From the NCBI RefSeq assembly GCF_934630525.1, contig NZ_CAKTVX010000018.1:1-13875 (forward strand): DNA of 13,875 nucleotides, in the 5' to 3' direction. Each line of letters begins with the position of its first letter. Position 1 is the first letter of the stretch. Shown piece after piece: positions 6,956 to 13,249 of this stretch. Source of the stretch: an uncultured Slackia sp. Its GTDB lineage: Bacteria > Actinomycetota > Coriobacteriia > Coriobacteriales > Eggerthellaceae. A program made the translations under genes and the position numbers. Under the pieces are notes generated by a model that worked only from the letters and a program-made list of their open reading frames with translations, had not been told where the DNA came from and ran no database searches.

Positions 6956-7891
6956 ATGCCTTCGATTCTGGTGTTCGGCCACAAGAATCCCGATAACGAC
7001 GCGATTTCGGCTGCGATTGGCTATGCCTATCTGAAGAACGAACTCGCCAAGAAGAACGGCGAAGATGTGGCGTACGAAGCTGTTCGCCTCGGCGACCTCC
7101 CGCCCGAGACCGAGTGGATTCTTTCCGAGAACGGCATCGAGACTCCGCGCCTCATCGAGGGTGTGGGCGAAGGCGATAAGGTGATTCTTGTCGACCACAG
7201 CGAGGCGCTGCAGTCTGCCGATGGCCTCGAGAACGCCGAGATCGTCGAAATCGTCGACCACCATCGCCTGGGCGGCCTTACCACTGCGCAGCCTCTTCGC
7301 TACAACGCTATGCCCGTTGGCTCGACCTGCGCGATCGTTGCTCGCGAGTTCGGCATCGAGGGCATCGAGATGCCCAAGGCTATCGCTGCCGTGCTGCTGG
7401 GTGCCATGCTCACCGACACGGTGATCATGAAGTCTCCCACCACCACGAACTTCGACCGCGACATCATCGCGAAAACGGCTGAATTCGTCGGCGTTGACCC
7501 GGTGGAGTACGGCATGAACATTTTCAAGTGCCGTTCCAACCCGGCCGAGCTGCCTGTCGAGAAAATCGTGAACGCCGATGCGAAGGAATTCGAGCTTTCG
7601 AACGGCAATAAGGTTTACATTGGCCAGTTCGAAACCGTCGACCTTCAGGCCGTGCTTGGCCGCGAGGCTGAGATTCGCGAAGCCATCAAGGCTCTCGTTT
7701 CCGAGAAGGGCTACCAGTTCGTGCTCTTCTTCGCGACCGACATTCTGGCCGAGGGCAGCCAGTTCATTTGCGAGGGCGATACCGAATTCGTGAACAAGGT
7801 CTTCGGTATCGACGTCACCGGCAAGAGCGTATGGATGCCGGGCGTTCTTTCCCGCAAGAAGCAGGTTGCTGCTCCGATTCTCGCGGCTTAA
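6956..7891 (+). CDS. ppaC: Manganese-dependent inorganic pyrophosphatase (family II, DHH/DHHA2)
   Basis: Hydrolyses pyrophosphate to two phosphates in the cytoplasm, pulling biosynthetic reactions forward. The 311 residues match the usual 305-310. The DHH domain carries GHKNPDNDA with metal ligands His9, Asp13 and Asp15, VDHS at 79-82 (Asp80), the DHH signature DHHRLGG at 101-107, and LTDT at 152-155 (Asp154). The C-terminal DHHA2 domain ends with the substrate-binding SRKKQ at 299-303. All key residues are intact and there is no CBS-domain insertion, so nucleotide regulation is not expected. The frame is open from an ATG at 6926, but ATG 6956 has a near-perfect AAGGAGG (6942-6948) at 7-base spacing and starts exactly at the conserved first strand. 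The gene is followed by a strong terminator, so it is probably monocistronic. Confidence 0.97.
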   Translation: MPSILVFGHKNPDNDAISAAIGYAYLKNELAKKNGEDVAYEAVRLGDLPPETEWILSENGIETPRLIEGVGEGDKVILVDHSEALQSADGLENAEIVEIVDHHRLGGLTTAQPLRYNAMPVGSTCAIVAREFGIEGIEMPKAIAAVLLGAMLTDTVIMKSPTTTNFDRDIIAKTAEFVGVDPVEYGMNIFKCRSNPAELPVEKIVNADAKEFELSNGNKVYIGQFETVDLQAVLGREAEIREAIKALVSEKGYQFVLFFATDILAEGSQFICEGDTEFVNKVFGIDVTGKSVWMPGVLSRKKQVAAPILAA

Positions 7892-7896
7892 TTGAA

Positions 7897-7929
7897 AGGC
7901 CGGCCTTTCGGGGCCGGCCTCTTGCTTTT
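7897..7929 (+). terminator. Intrinsic terminator of ppaC
   Basis: AGGCCGGCC (7897-7905) pairs perfectly with GGCCGGCCT (7912-7920) around TTTCGG, followed by CTTGCTTTT. It begins six bases after the ppaC stop. Confidence 0.85.
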
Positions 7930-7968
7930 GTGCGGTATCGTCTGCGACGCGATATTGCGGGCTATTCC

Positions 7969-8017
7969 GCAACCCATTCCCAAAACAATGCGAAAGAGTG
8001 TTTTGGGAATGGGCTGC
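7969..8017. repeat. Long perfect hairpin between ppaC and proC
   Basis: CCCATTCCCAAAACA (7973-7987) is perfectly complementary to TGTTTTGGGAATGGG (7999-8013), giving a 15-bp stem with the 11-base loop ATGCGAAAGAG. After one A/C mismatch the stem extends three more pairs (GCA/TGC). No T-run follows and the ppaC terminator already lies upstream. It starts about 175 bases before the proC ATG; it may be an operator, a leader structure or an intergenic repeat. Confidence 0.75.
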
Positions 8018-8143
8018 AGCATTTGCTGATGAATCGCTTCCGGAGCGTTCTCCATGCGGCTTTGTGCTACGGTCCGATGTCTTCGGCACGGGCGGGAAAG
8101 CTCTGCGATGCGAGTTCGAACTTCCTCTTTTAAGGTGGGCCTC

Positions 8144-8935
8144 ATGCATAAGATTGGTTTTGTTGGGTGCGGCAATATGGGTCGTGCCATGCTTTCTGGC
8201 GTGCTTTCTGCTGGCTTGTGCGAGCCTGGCGATGTCGTCGTTTCCGCGCGCACGCAGAAAACGCTCGATGCCGTTCATGCGGAATTCGGCGTTGATGTGG
8301 CGTCCAGCAATGCCGAGGCGGCAAAAGCCGAGATGGTTATTCTGGCCGTCAAGCCCCAAATGTATGAATCCGTCATCGCCGAAGTTGCGCCCACGCTTTC
8401 GAGCGAGGCAATCGTGGTTTCCATCGCTCCCGGCAAAACGCTTTCATGGCTTTCTGAAAAAACGGGCGCAAAAAAAATCGTGCGCTTGATGCCCAATACG
8501 CCCGCTGCCATTGGTTGCGGTATGACATCTGTTGCATATGGCGACGGTCTTGACGAGGCTGACCAAGCTCGCGTTATGGCTTTCGTTCAATCGTTTGGCG
8601 AAGGCGAGGTGCTGTCCGAGCATCTCTTCGACGCCGCAACCGCCGTCGCGGGCTGTTCCCCAGCATATGTATATATGTTCATTGAGGCCATGGCCGATGC
8701 TGGCGTCGCCGAGGGGCTGCCCAGGGCATCGGCGTATCGCATGGCCGCGGCTGCCGTTGCGGGCTCGGCCCGCATGGTGCTCGAAACGGGCCAGCATCCC
8801 GCCGCGTTGAAAGATGCTGTGTGCTCGCCAGCGGGTACGACGATCGAAGGCCTTCGCGTGCTCGAAGAAAAAGGCATGCGTTCGGCGGTCATCGAGGGTC
8901 TTTTGGCGACGGTCGAAAAAGCCAAGCGCCTTTAA
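8144..8935 (+). CDS. proC: Pyrroline-5-carboxylate reductase
   Basis: Last step of proline synthesis: reduces 1-pyrroline-5-carboxylate with NAD(P)H. The 263 residues match the family (about 260-280). The N-terminal Rossmann fold opens with GFVGCGNMG at 5-13, followed by ILAVKPQ and the segment RLMPNTPAAIGCGM. The C-terminal dimerisation domain carries the family signature around SPAYVYMFIEAMADAGV and ends with AVCSPAGTTIEGLRVLEE. All expected motifs are intact. The frame is open from ATG 8054, but ATG 8144 is preceded by AAGGTGGG (8132-8139) and starts at the conserved first beta strand; the 30 residues added by the upstream start look unrelated. The C39-like peptidase gene follows after 40 bases on the same strand with no terminator, so the two are probably co-transcribed. 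Confidence 0.96.
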   Translation: MHKIGFVGCGNMGRAMLSGVLSAGLCEPGDVVVSARTQKTLDAVHAEFGVDVASSNAEAAKAEMVILAVKPQMYESVIAEVAPTLSSEAIVVSIAPGKTLSWLSEKTGAKKIVRLMPNTPAAIGCGMTSVAYGDGLDEADQARVMAFVQSFGEGEVLSEHLFDAATAVAGCSPAYVYMFIEAMADAGVAEGLPRASAYRMAAAAVAGSARMVLETGQHPAALKDAVCSPAGTTIEGLRVLEEKGMRSAVIEGLLATVEKAKRL

Positions 8936-8975
8936 GAACGTATTTTTCGATATAGAGATATAAGAAGGGTTTCGC

Positions 8976-10196
8976 GTGTCGGCAAACGACGGGAAGAAGC
9001 ATATAGAACCACAAGACGAATCGCGCGATGCTGCGCGCGCCCGCCTTGAACGCAGGCAGAGTCAGAATGCGGATGACGCATGCGACGATGACGTTCTCGA
9101 CCTTTCGGGGCGCGGAACTCGTCGTTCGAGCGAAAAGGGCTCGATGCATGGTTGTTCTTTTAATGAGGGCCATTCCAGCTCGAACCCTAGCGGCCAACCG
9201 TCGAGCTCATGCTTTCGAGATGCAAACTATATGGCGACACTATTGTCGTCGCTATCGTCGACTCCTCGATCGGTCTGGGTTTGCGTTATTGCCGTGCTGC
9301 TTGTCTTCTGCGGAATGTTCGCTGCTTCCCGTTTTGGCCATTCGCCCGAAATTGCTACGGCGAACACGTCCGAAGAAACCTATGCCGTTACTGAAGAAGA
9401 CGAAGCCAATACCGAGGAATCGGAAGATGATGCCGTCGTCAAAAACGTGGAACGTGCAGATTTCTCCCAGTTGCCAGTGGGGCTCGATTCGGAAACGCTT
9501 AAAGGGCTTGAAGCAAAACAAGATGACCCTCGTGTCGTCCGTATCGTCAATGATGCTGCCGCGCTCGCTCAGACCGGAGAGCATTACCAGCGGAAAATGC
9601 TGGAACTTGCCGCCAAAGACCCCGAGGCCCTTGATTATGTCGCTGATTTTCCCAATCGATATCCTGCAAGTTCGGGGACGGCGTATTCCGATACGGTAGC
9701 GCGGGGCTCGGTTCCCGATTTGAAGCAATGGGACCAGCGTTGGGGCTATGTTGAGTATTGCGGCGCCGCTCTTGGTTCTACGGGCTGCTGTCCTACGTCG
9801 CTTTCCATGGTCTATATGGCACTCACGGGCAAAACCGACAAAACGCCCGCCGACACGGCCGCGCTTGCAACGGCCGATGGGTATGCGGTCGATGGGGAAG
9901 GCACCATCGGCGATTTCCTCGTTGACGACGCTGGAAAGCTCGGCCTTGCGTGTGAGGAATTCTCTCCCTCGGCGGAAAGCCTCGTTCGCTATCTCAAAAA
10001 TGGCTTCTTCGTAATCGTGAACGTTGGCCCTGGCGATTTCACCGATAGCGGCCACTTCCTCGTTGCGCGAGGCGTTGCGAGCGACGGTTCGATCCAGATC
10101 AATGACCCATACTCCAGCGTGAATACCGCGAAAACCTGGGATGCGAACGCAATCGCGAATCAATCAATCATGATGTACGCCTTCCACGTCGCATAG
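8976..10196 (+). CDS. Membrane-anchored C39-like cysteine peptidase
   Basis: 406 residues starting at a GTG with AAGAAGGG six bases upstream. A hydrophilic, Asp/Arg/Ser-rich N-terminus (1-98) precedes one transmembrane helix (about 100-118), an acidic linker (about 130-160, rich in Glu/Asp/Thr) and a C-terminal peptidase C39-like domain (about 240-406). Papain-type residues are recognisable: QWDQRW (oxyanion Gln about 251), GCCPTSLSMVYMALTG with Cys271 as likely nucleophile, GHFLVARG with His360, and NDPYS with Asp377. The layout implies a cytoplasmic N-terminus and an outside catalytic domain. In the usual motif (GCGPTS) the residue after the nucleophile is Gly; here it is a second Cys. No ABC-transporter domains or peptide precursor gene are nearby, so it is not a classical bacteriocin exporter protease; the substrate is unknown, with a cell-wall or surface protein guessed from topology. 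Confidence 0.85.
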   Translation: MSANDGKKHIEPQDESRDAARARLERRQSQNADDACDDDVLDLSGRGTRRSSEKGSMHGCSFNEGHSSSNPSGQPSSSCFRDANYMATLLSSLSSTPRSVWVCVIAVLLVFCGMFAASRFGHSPEIATANTSEETYAVTEEDEANTEESEDDAVVKNVERADFSQLPVGLDSETLKGLEAKQDDPRVVRIVNDAAALAQTGEHYQRKMLELAAKDPEALDYVADFPNRYPASSGTAYSDTVARGSVPDLKQWDQRWGYVEYCGAALGSTGCCPTSLSMVYMALTGKTDKTPADTAALATADGYAVDGEGTIGDFLVDDAGKLGLACEEFSPSAESLVRYLKNGFFVIVNVGPGDFTDSGHFLVARGVASDGSIQINDPYSSVNTAKTWDANAIANQSIMMYAFHVA

Positions 10197-10349
10197 GCGC
10201 TTTGTCGGCGTGCGTCATCTTCTGGACGGCTTTCACGAACGTTTTCGTCCGTTAATCCATGAGTCCCCATACCTCGTCGTTGTGGATTGCATAACATGGT
10301 ATTGTTTGCGTTTACGGGCTTGTGCCCGCATATTTGCACGGAGGTTTTC
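10197..10349 (+). other. Spacer between peptidase and symporter genes
   Basis: 153 bases with no gene. A short hairpin CGGGC-TTGT-GCCCG lies at 10315-10328 in what would be the symporter leader, 12 bases upstream of its SD site. No clear terminator with a T-run follows the peptidase gene and no consensus promoter is evident. Confidence 0.4.
10340..10344 (+). promoter_or_regulatory. Shine-Dalgarno site of the symporter gene
   Basis: GGAGG five bases before ATG 10350 favours this start over the in-frame ATG at 10287, which would add 21 residues across the leader hairpin. Confidence 0.75.
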
Positions 10350-11582
10350 ATGAAGAAGTTTTTCACCAGTCTGCCGTTTATCTTGCTCGTGGCGGTGGTC
10401 GTGGGCATTCTCGTTGGCCTTGTTGCCAACGAGGCGGTTATGAACGTGGTTGTGACGGTCAAGTACGTGCTCGGCCAGGTCATCATGTTCTGCGTTCCGC
10501 TCATTATCATCGGCTTCATTGCGCCGTCCATCACGAAGCTCGGCTCGAACGTGTCGCGCATTCTTGGCGTGGCTGTGCTTATCGCGTATTGCTCGAGCAT
10601 TGGCGCCGCGCTGTTCTCGATGTTCGCCGGTTACGCGATCATTCCCAACCTGTCTATCGCCACATCGGTCGATGGGCTCAAAGAGCTGCCCGATATCGTA
10701 TTCCAGCTTGATATTCCGCAAATCATGCCCGTCATGAGCGCGCTCGTGCTCTCCATTTTGCTTGGCCTTGCTGCGGTATGGACGCATGCAGACCTCATGT
10801 GCAAGCTGCTCGATGAGTTCCAGCGTATCGTTTTGGCTATTGTGACGCGCGTGGTTATTCCGATTCTGCCGCTCTTTATCGCCACCACGTTTTGCGGCCT
10901 TGCGTATGAGGGCACCATCACGCGCCAGCTGCCCGTGTTCCTCGCGGTGGTGCTTATCGTTATTGTCGGCCATTACATTTGGCTTGCCATTTTGTACGGC
11001 ATCGCTGGCGCCTATTCGGGAAAGAATCCGCTCAAGGTTCTTCGCCAGTACGGCCCAGCGTATTTGACCGCTGTTGGCACCATGTCTTCCGCTGCGACGC
11101 TTGCTGTTGCGCTTCAGGGCGCCAATCGCGCTGTGCCTCCGCTGCGTCGCGACATGGTGAGCTTCGGCATTCCGCTGTTCGCCAATATCCATTTGTGTGG
11201 ATCGGTGCTCACGGAGGTCTTCTTCGTTATGACCATTGGCCAAATGATTAATGGGTCTATGCCTGAGCTCTCGACCATGGTTTTGTTCTGCCTGCTGCTC
11301 GGCGTATTCGCCATTGGCGCCCCTGGCGTTCCTGGCGGTACCGTTATGGCGTCGCTCGGCCTTATCACGGGCGTGCTCGGGTTCGGCGACACTGCCACGG
11401 CGCTCGTGCTTACCGTATTCGCTCTGCAGGATAGCTTCGGCACTGCGTGCAATATCACGGGCGATGGCGCTTTGACGCTCATGCTTACGGGCTACGCCGA
11501 GCGCCATGGAATCGAGGAGTCTGACGAGCATCGCCAGCTTTTCAATACCGAAGATGAAAAGAAGATCGGTTTGGCGAAATAG
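10350..11582 (+). CDS. Divergent dicarboxylate/amino acid:cation symporter family (DAACS, GltPh-like) protein
   Basis: 410 residues, strongly hydrophobic, with the DAACS fold: the HP1 serine motif GTMSSAATLAV (243-253), TM7 SFGIPLFANIHLCGS (271-285), HP2 APGVPGGTVMASLG (324-337) and TM8 ALQDSFGTACNITGDGA (358-374). Family members couple substrate uptake to Na+ or H+. By eye against GltPh, the TM7 hallmark NMDGT is HLCGS here (His281, Cys283), TM8 Asp390 is Phe357, and the acidic-substrate Arg397 is Gly364. Residues equivalent to Asp394, Thr398, Asn401 and Asp405 are kept (Asp361, Thr365, Asn368, Asp372). Transport of aspartate, glutamate or dicarboxylates with standard three-Na+ coupling is therefore doubtful; a neutral substrate or altered coupling is inferred. 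The start at 10350 follows GGAGG. A terminator follows at 11632. Confidence 0.9.
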   Translation: MKKFFTSLPFILLVAVVVGILVGLVANEAVMNVVVTVKYVLGQVIMFCVPLIIIGFIAPSITKLGSNVSRILGVAVLIAYCSSIGAALFSMFAGYAIIPNLSIATSVDGLKELPDIVFQLDIPQIMPVMSALVLSILLGLAAVWTHADLMCKLLDEFQRIVLAIVTRVVIPILPLFIATTFCGLAYEGTITRQLPVFLAVVLIVIVGHYIWLAILYGIAGAYSGKNPLKVLRQYGPAYLTAVGTMSSAATLAVALQGANRAVPPLRRDMVSFGIPLFANIHLCGSVLTEVFFVMTIGQMINGSMPELSTMVLFCLLLGVFAIGAPGVPGGTVMASLGLITGVLGFGDTATALVLTVFALQDSFGTACNITGDGALTLMLTGYAERHGIEESDEHRQLFNTEDEKKIGLAK

Positions 11583-11588
11583 CTGGCT

Positions 11589-11607
11589 CGCGTAATGGGG
11601 TTACGCG
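11589..11607 (+). repeat. Short hairpin after the symporter stop
   Basis: CGCGTAA (11589-11595) and TTACGCG (11601-11607) are perfectly complementary around TGGGG. It lies between the stop and the main terminator, without a T-run. Confidence 0.55.
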
Positions 11608-11631
11608 TCCGGTGAAGCTGTGAAGTATTTT

Positions 11632-11661
11632 GGAAGCCGCGTTTTGCGGCTTCCTTTGTTT
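11632..11661 (+). terminator. Intrinsic terminator of the symporter gene
   Basis: GGAAGCCGC (11632-11640) and GCGGCTTCC (11646-11654) form a perfect 9-bp stem with the loop GTTTT, followed by TTTGTTT. Confidence 0.9.
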
Positions 11662-11675
11662 ATGAGGGCGATTTA

Positions 11676-11757
11676 GAAAAGCGGCGATCGATGGTCTCGA
11701 TTTGGAAAAGCTGCTATCGGCGCGGGAAAGCGACAATCGTCGGAGCGACAATTGTCG
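11676..11757. repeat. Degenerate direct repeats and tandem palindromic sites
   Basis: GAAAAGCGGCGATCG (11676-11690), GAAAAGCTGCTATCG (11705-11719) and GAAAGCGACAATCG (11726-11739) are related. The last overlaps CGACAATCGTCG (11731-11742), which is followed 15 bases on by the perfect 12-base palindrome CGACAATTGTCG (11746-11757). The spacing resembles paired operator half-sites, but function is unknown. Confidence 0.45.
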
Positions 11758-11906
11758 GGCGTATATCGAAAAGCGCTGTTTCCGTCCAAGCTCCGTTCAA
11801 TGGTTGCGTCAAGGCGGCATGCCGGCGTTGTTTCCGCATTGAAAAACGTGTCTTTCAGGTGCGTTCCCTCCTTGTTGAGCGCACGCGGAACGAGGCCCTG
11901 TTTCAT

Positions 11907-11928
11907 AATGCAATATATACATTGCATT
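11907..11928. repeat. AT-rich palindrome, candidate operator
   Basis: AATGCAAT (11907-11914) and ATTGCATT (11921-11928) form perfect 8-base arms around ATATAC and are followed by TTT. It could be a regulator-binding site or a weak terminator; nothing nearby decides which. Confidence 0.5.
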
Positions 11929-12073
11929 TTTGCGTTTCCTTCCACAAACCGTTGGCTGGTTCAAGATTTTTTTGCCGATTCATTCACAATTCCTCGACTA
12001 AATTATGGTCTAAAGAGCTGTGACCTGGGAAAATAGCGTAAGAGATGAATAGATACGCCCGGGTGCGTGGCGT

Positions 12074-12102
12074 TTGACACTCTATTTTGACGATGGTAAA
12101 GT
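12074..12102 (+). promoter_or_regulatory. Promoter of the str operon (rpsL-rpsG-fusA)
   Basis: A consensus TTGACA (12074-12079) is followed after 17 bases by TAAAGT (12097-12102), which matches four of six -10 positions. It lies about 240 bases upstream of rpsL, on the correct strand and just before the leader hairpins. Confidence 0.65.
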
Positions 12103-12312
12103 TTCGCCTTGCGTTTCGCGAGGGACGTTTGCTTGCGCCGGCGTGCTGCCAGGCTGCAGGCAAGGCCGAACGGTTTTCGAGCTCCTGGGTTGAACATTGA
12201 GTTCGAGAAGCGCAAGGCCAGGGGAGGGGCTGACCCACTCAGCCCAGGCAAGAACGAGCTTGTGCAGGTCGCTGGAAAGTGCCGGCAAGCCGTAAGATTT
12301 GAAGGAGAAGCT
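12103..12312 (+). promoter_or_regulatory. Structured 5' leader of the str operon
   Basis: About 205 bases between promoter and rpsL. CCTTGCG/CGCGAGG (12107-12113/12117-12123) gives a 7-bp hairpin with one G-U pair. CCTGGGTTGA (12184-12193) can pair over ten positions, one of them G-U, with TCAGCCCAGG (12239-12248) enclosing 45 bases. The leader has no stop in the rpsL frame for 68 codons, but its encoded residues do not resemble any S12 extension. It may serve translational or transcriptional control; no known riboswitch or leader class was recognised. Confidence 0.5.
12302..12307 (+). promoter_or_regulatory. rpsL: Shine-Dalgarno site fixing the TTG start of rpsL
   Basis: AAGGAG, five bases, then TTG at 12313, which begins the universally conserved PTINQLVRKGR. 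No ATG or GTG codon lies between the SD and the conserved N-terminus. Confidence 0.9.
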
Positions 12313-12684
12313 TTGCCTACTATTAACCAGCTGGTCCGCAAGGGCCGCGCCAAGCAGGTCGACAAGAAGAAGACCCCGGCGCTCAAGGGCAACCCCCAGA
12401 AGCGTGGCGTGTGCACGCGTGTGTACACCACCACCCCGAAGAAGCCGAACTCTGCACTCCGTAAGGTTGCTCGTGTTCGCCTCGTCAACGGCATGGAGGT
12501 TACCGCCTACATTCCTGGCATCGGTCACAACCTGCAGGAGCACTCCATGGTGCTTATCCGCGGCGGCCGTGTTAAGGACCTCCCGGGCGTGCGTTACAAG
12601 ATTATTCGCGCCGCCCTCGACTGCGCTGCTGTGAACAACCGCATGCAGGCTCGCAGCCGTTACGGTGCTAAGCGCCCGAAATAA
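12313..12684 (+). CDS. rpsL: 30S ribosomal protein S12
   Basis: 123 residues, the normal bacterial length. S12 lies at the decoding centre of the small subunit. The conserved PTINQLVRKGR start, PQKRGVCTRVYTTTPKKPNSALRK and GHNLQEHSMVLIRGGRVKDLPGVRY are intact. Lys43 and Lys88, where substitutions usually give streptomycin resistance, are both wild type, so the allele reads as sensitive. Asp89 is the residue methylthiolated in several bacteria. The start is TTG (12313), uncommon for such a highly expressed gene, behind a strong SD. First gene of the str operon; rpoBC is not immediately upstream, where a gene-poor stretch and a transporter gene lie instead. Confidence 0.98.
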   Translation: MPTINQLVRKGRAKQVDKKKTPALKGNPQKRGVCTRVYTTTPKKPNSALRKVARVRLVNGMEVTAYIPGIGHNLQEHSMVLIRGGRVKDLPGVRYKIIRAALDCAAVNNRMQARSRYGAKRPK

Positions 12685-12765
12685 ATATGAGTAAGTCGCG
12701 CGGGTCGATAAAGGCCTAATGGGGAAGAACCCCGGAAGCGCGCACAATCACCAAGGAGCACATTT
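12685..12765 (+). promoter_or_regulatory. rpsL-rpsG intercistronic region with hairpins
   Basis: 81 bases. GGGG-AAGAA-CCCC (12721-12733) sits inside a possible outer stem CGCGC/GCGCG (12697-12701/12738-12742), just before the rpsG SD site AAGGAG (12753-12758). In E. coli, S7 binds the matching intercistronic region to repress the operon and couple translation; an analogous role here is an inference from position and structure only. Confidence 0.45.
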
Positions 12766-13236
12766 ATGCCTCGTCGTGCAGCAGCAGTCCGCCGCGAAGT
12801 TCAGCCGGACGCCGTGTACAACAACCGTTTGGTCACTCAGCTGATCAACAAAGTCCTTCTCGATGGCAAGAAGTCCCTCGCCGAGCGTATCGTCTACGGT
12901 GCGTTCGACATCGTCGCCGAGAAGACCCAGCAGGACGCCCTCAGCGTCTTCAAGAAGGCTATGGACAACGTTCGCCCCACCCTTGAGGTTAAGCCCAAGC
13001 GCGTCGGCGGCGCAACCTACCAGGTGCCGATGGAAGTCAACCCCCGTCGTGCCACCACTCTGGCCATCCGTTGGATCGTCGATTTCTCCCGCAATCGCAA
13101 GGAGCACACCATGGCTCAGCGTCTTGCTGCTGAAATCATGGATGCCGCCGAGAACACCGGCGCGTCTGTCAAGAAGCGTGAAGACCTCTACAAGATGGCC
13201 GAATCCAACCGTGCGTTCTCGCACTATCGTTGGTAG
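12766..13236 (+). CDS. rpsG: 30S ribosomal protein S7
   Basis: 156 residues, the standard length. S7 is the primary assembly protein of the 30S head and contacts E-site tRNA. The N-terminus MPRRAAAVRREVQPDAVYNN, the central KPKRVGGATYQVPMEV, the helix RWIVDF, and the C-terminal EDLYKMAESNRAFSHYRW are all family-typical. The ATG has AAGGAG seven bases upstream. It lies in the str operon between rpsL and fusA, with only 13 bases to the fusA ATG, suggesting translational coupling. S7 is also the known autogenous repressor of this operon in E. coli. Confidence 0.98.
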   Translation: MPRRAAAVRREVQPDAVYNNRLVTQLINKVLLDGKKSLAERIVYGAFDIVAEKTQQDALSVFKKAMDNVRPTLEVKPKRVGGATYQVPMEVNPRRATTLAIRWIVDFSRNRKEHTMAQRLAAEIMDAAENTGASVKKREDLYKMAESNRAFSHYRW

Positions 13237-13249
13237 GGCGTGAGAGACA

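Larger units (their letters stand above)
11662..12073. other. Gene-poor stretch upstream of the str operon
   Basis: About 410 bases with no credible gene on either strand; the open frames are short, lack SD sites and look like random translations. Contents are degenerate GAAAAGC-led repeats with a perfect CGACAATTGTCG palindrome (11676-11757), an AT-rich palindrome (11907-11928) and an AT-rich tract with T7 (11967-11973). TTCACA (11983-11988) with TATGGT (12004-12009) resembles a second promoter, but its 15-base spacing is short. Confidence 0.5.

Noticed and set aside
8054..8143. Longer proC start at ATG 8054
   Set aside because: It adds 30 residues before the Rossmann strand, which normally begins at the N-terminus, and ATG 8144 has its own SD.
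6869..8359. A 496-codon open frame on minus across ppaC
   Set aside because: It is antisense to a gene with full family II pyrophosphatase motifs; it is an effect of high GC at codon third positions and resembles nothing.
10233..11531. A 432-codon open frame on minus across the symporter
   Set aside because: His/Arg/Asn-rich composition typical of an antisense shadow; the plus frame has clear DAACS motifs.
8976..11582. C39-like peptidase plus transporter as a bacteriocin export system
   Set aside because: The transporter is a DAACS carrier, not an ABC exporter, and no double-glycine precursor peptide is seen.
11673..12036. Small genes in the gap before the str operon
   Set aside because: Frames on both strands lack SD sites and plausible composition; no domain is recognisable.
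12109..12312. N-terminal extension of S12 by 68 residues, open in frame
   Set aside because: S12 length and the conserved PTINQ start match the TTG at 12313 with an ideal SD; the extension has no family resemblance and covers the structured leader.
12313..12684. Streptomycin-resistance allele of rpsL
   Set aside because: Lys43 and Lys88 are both wild type.
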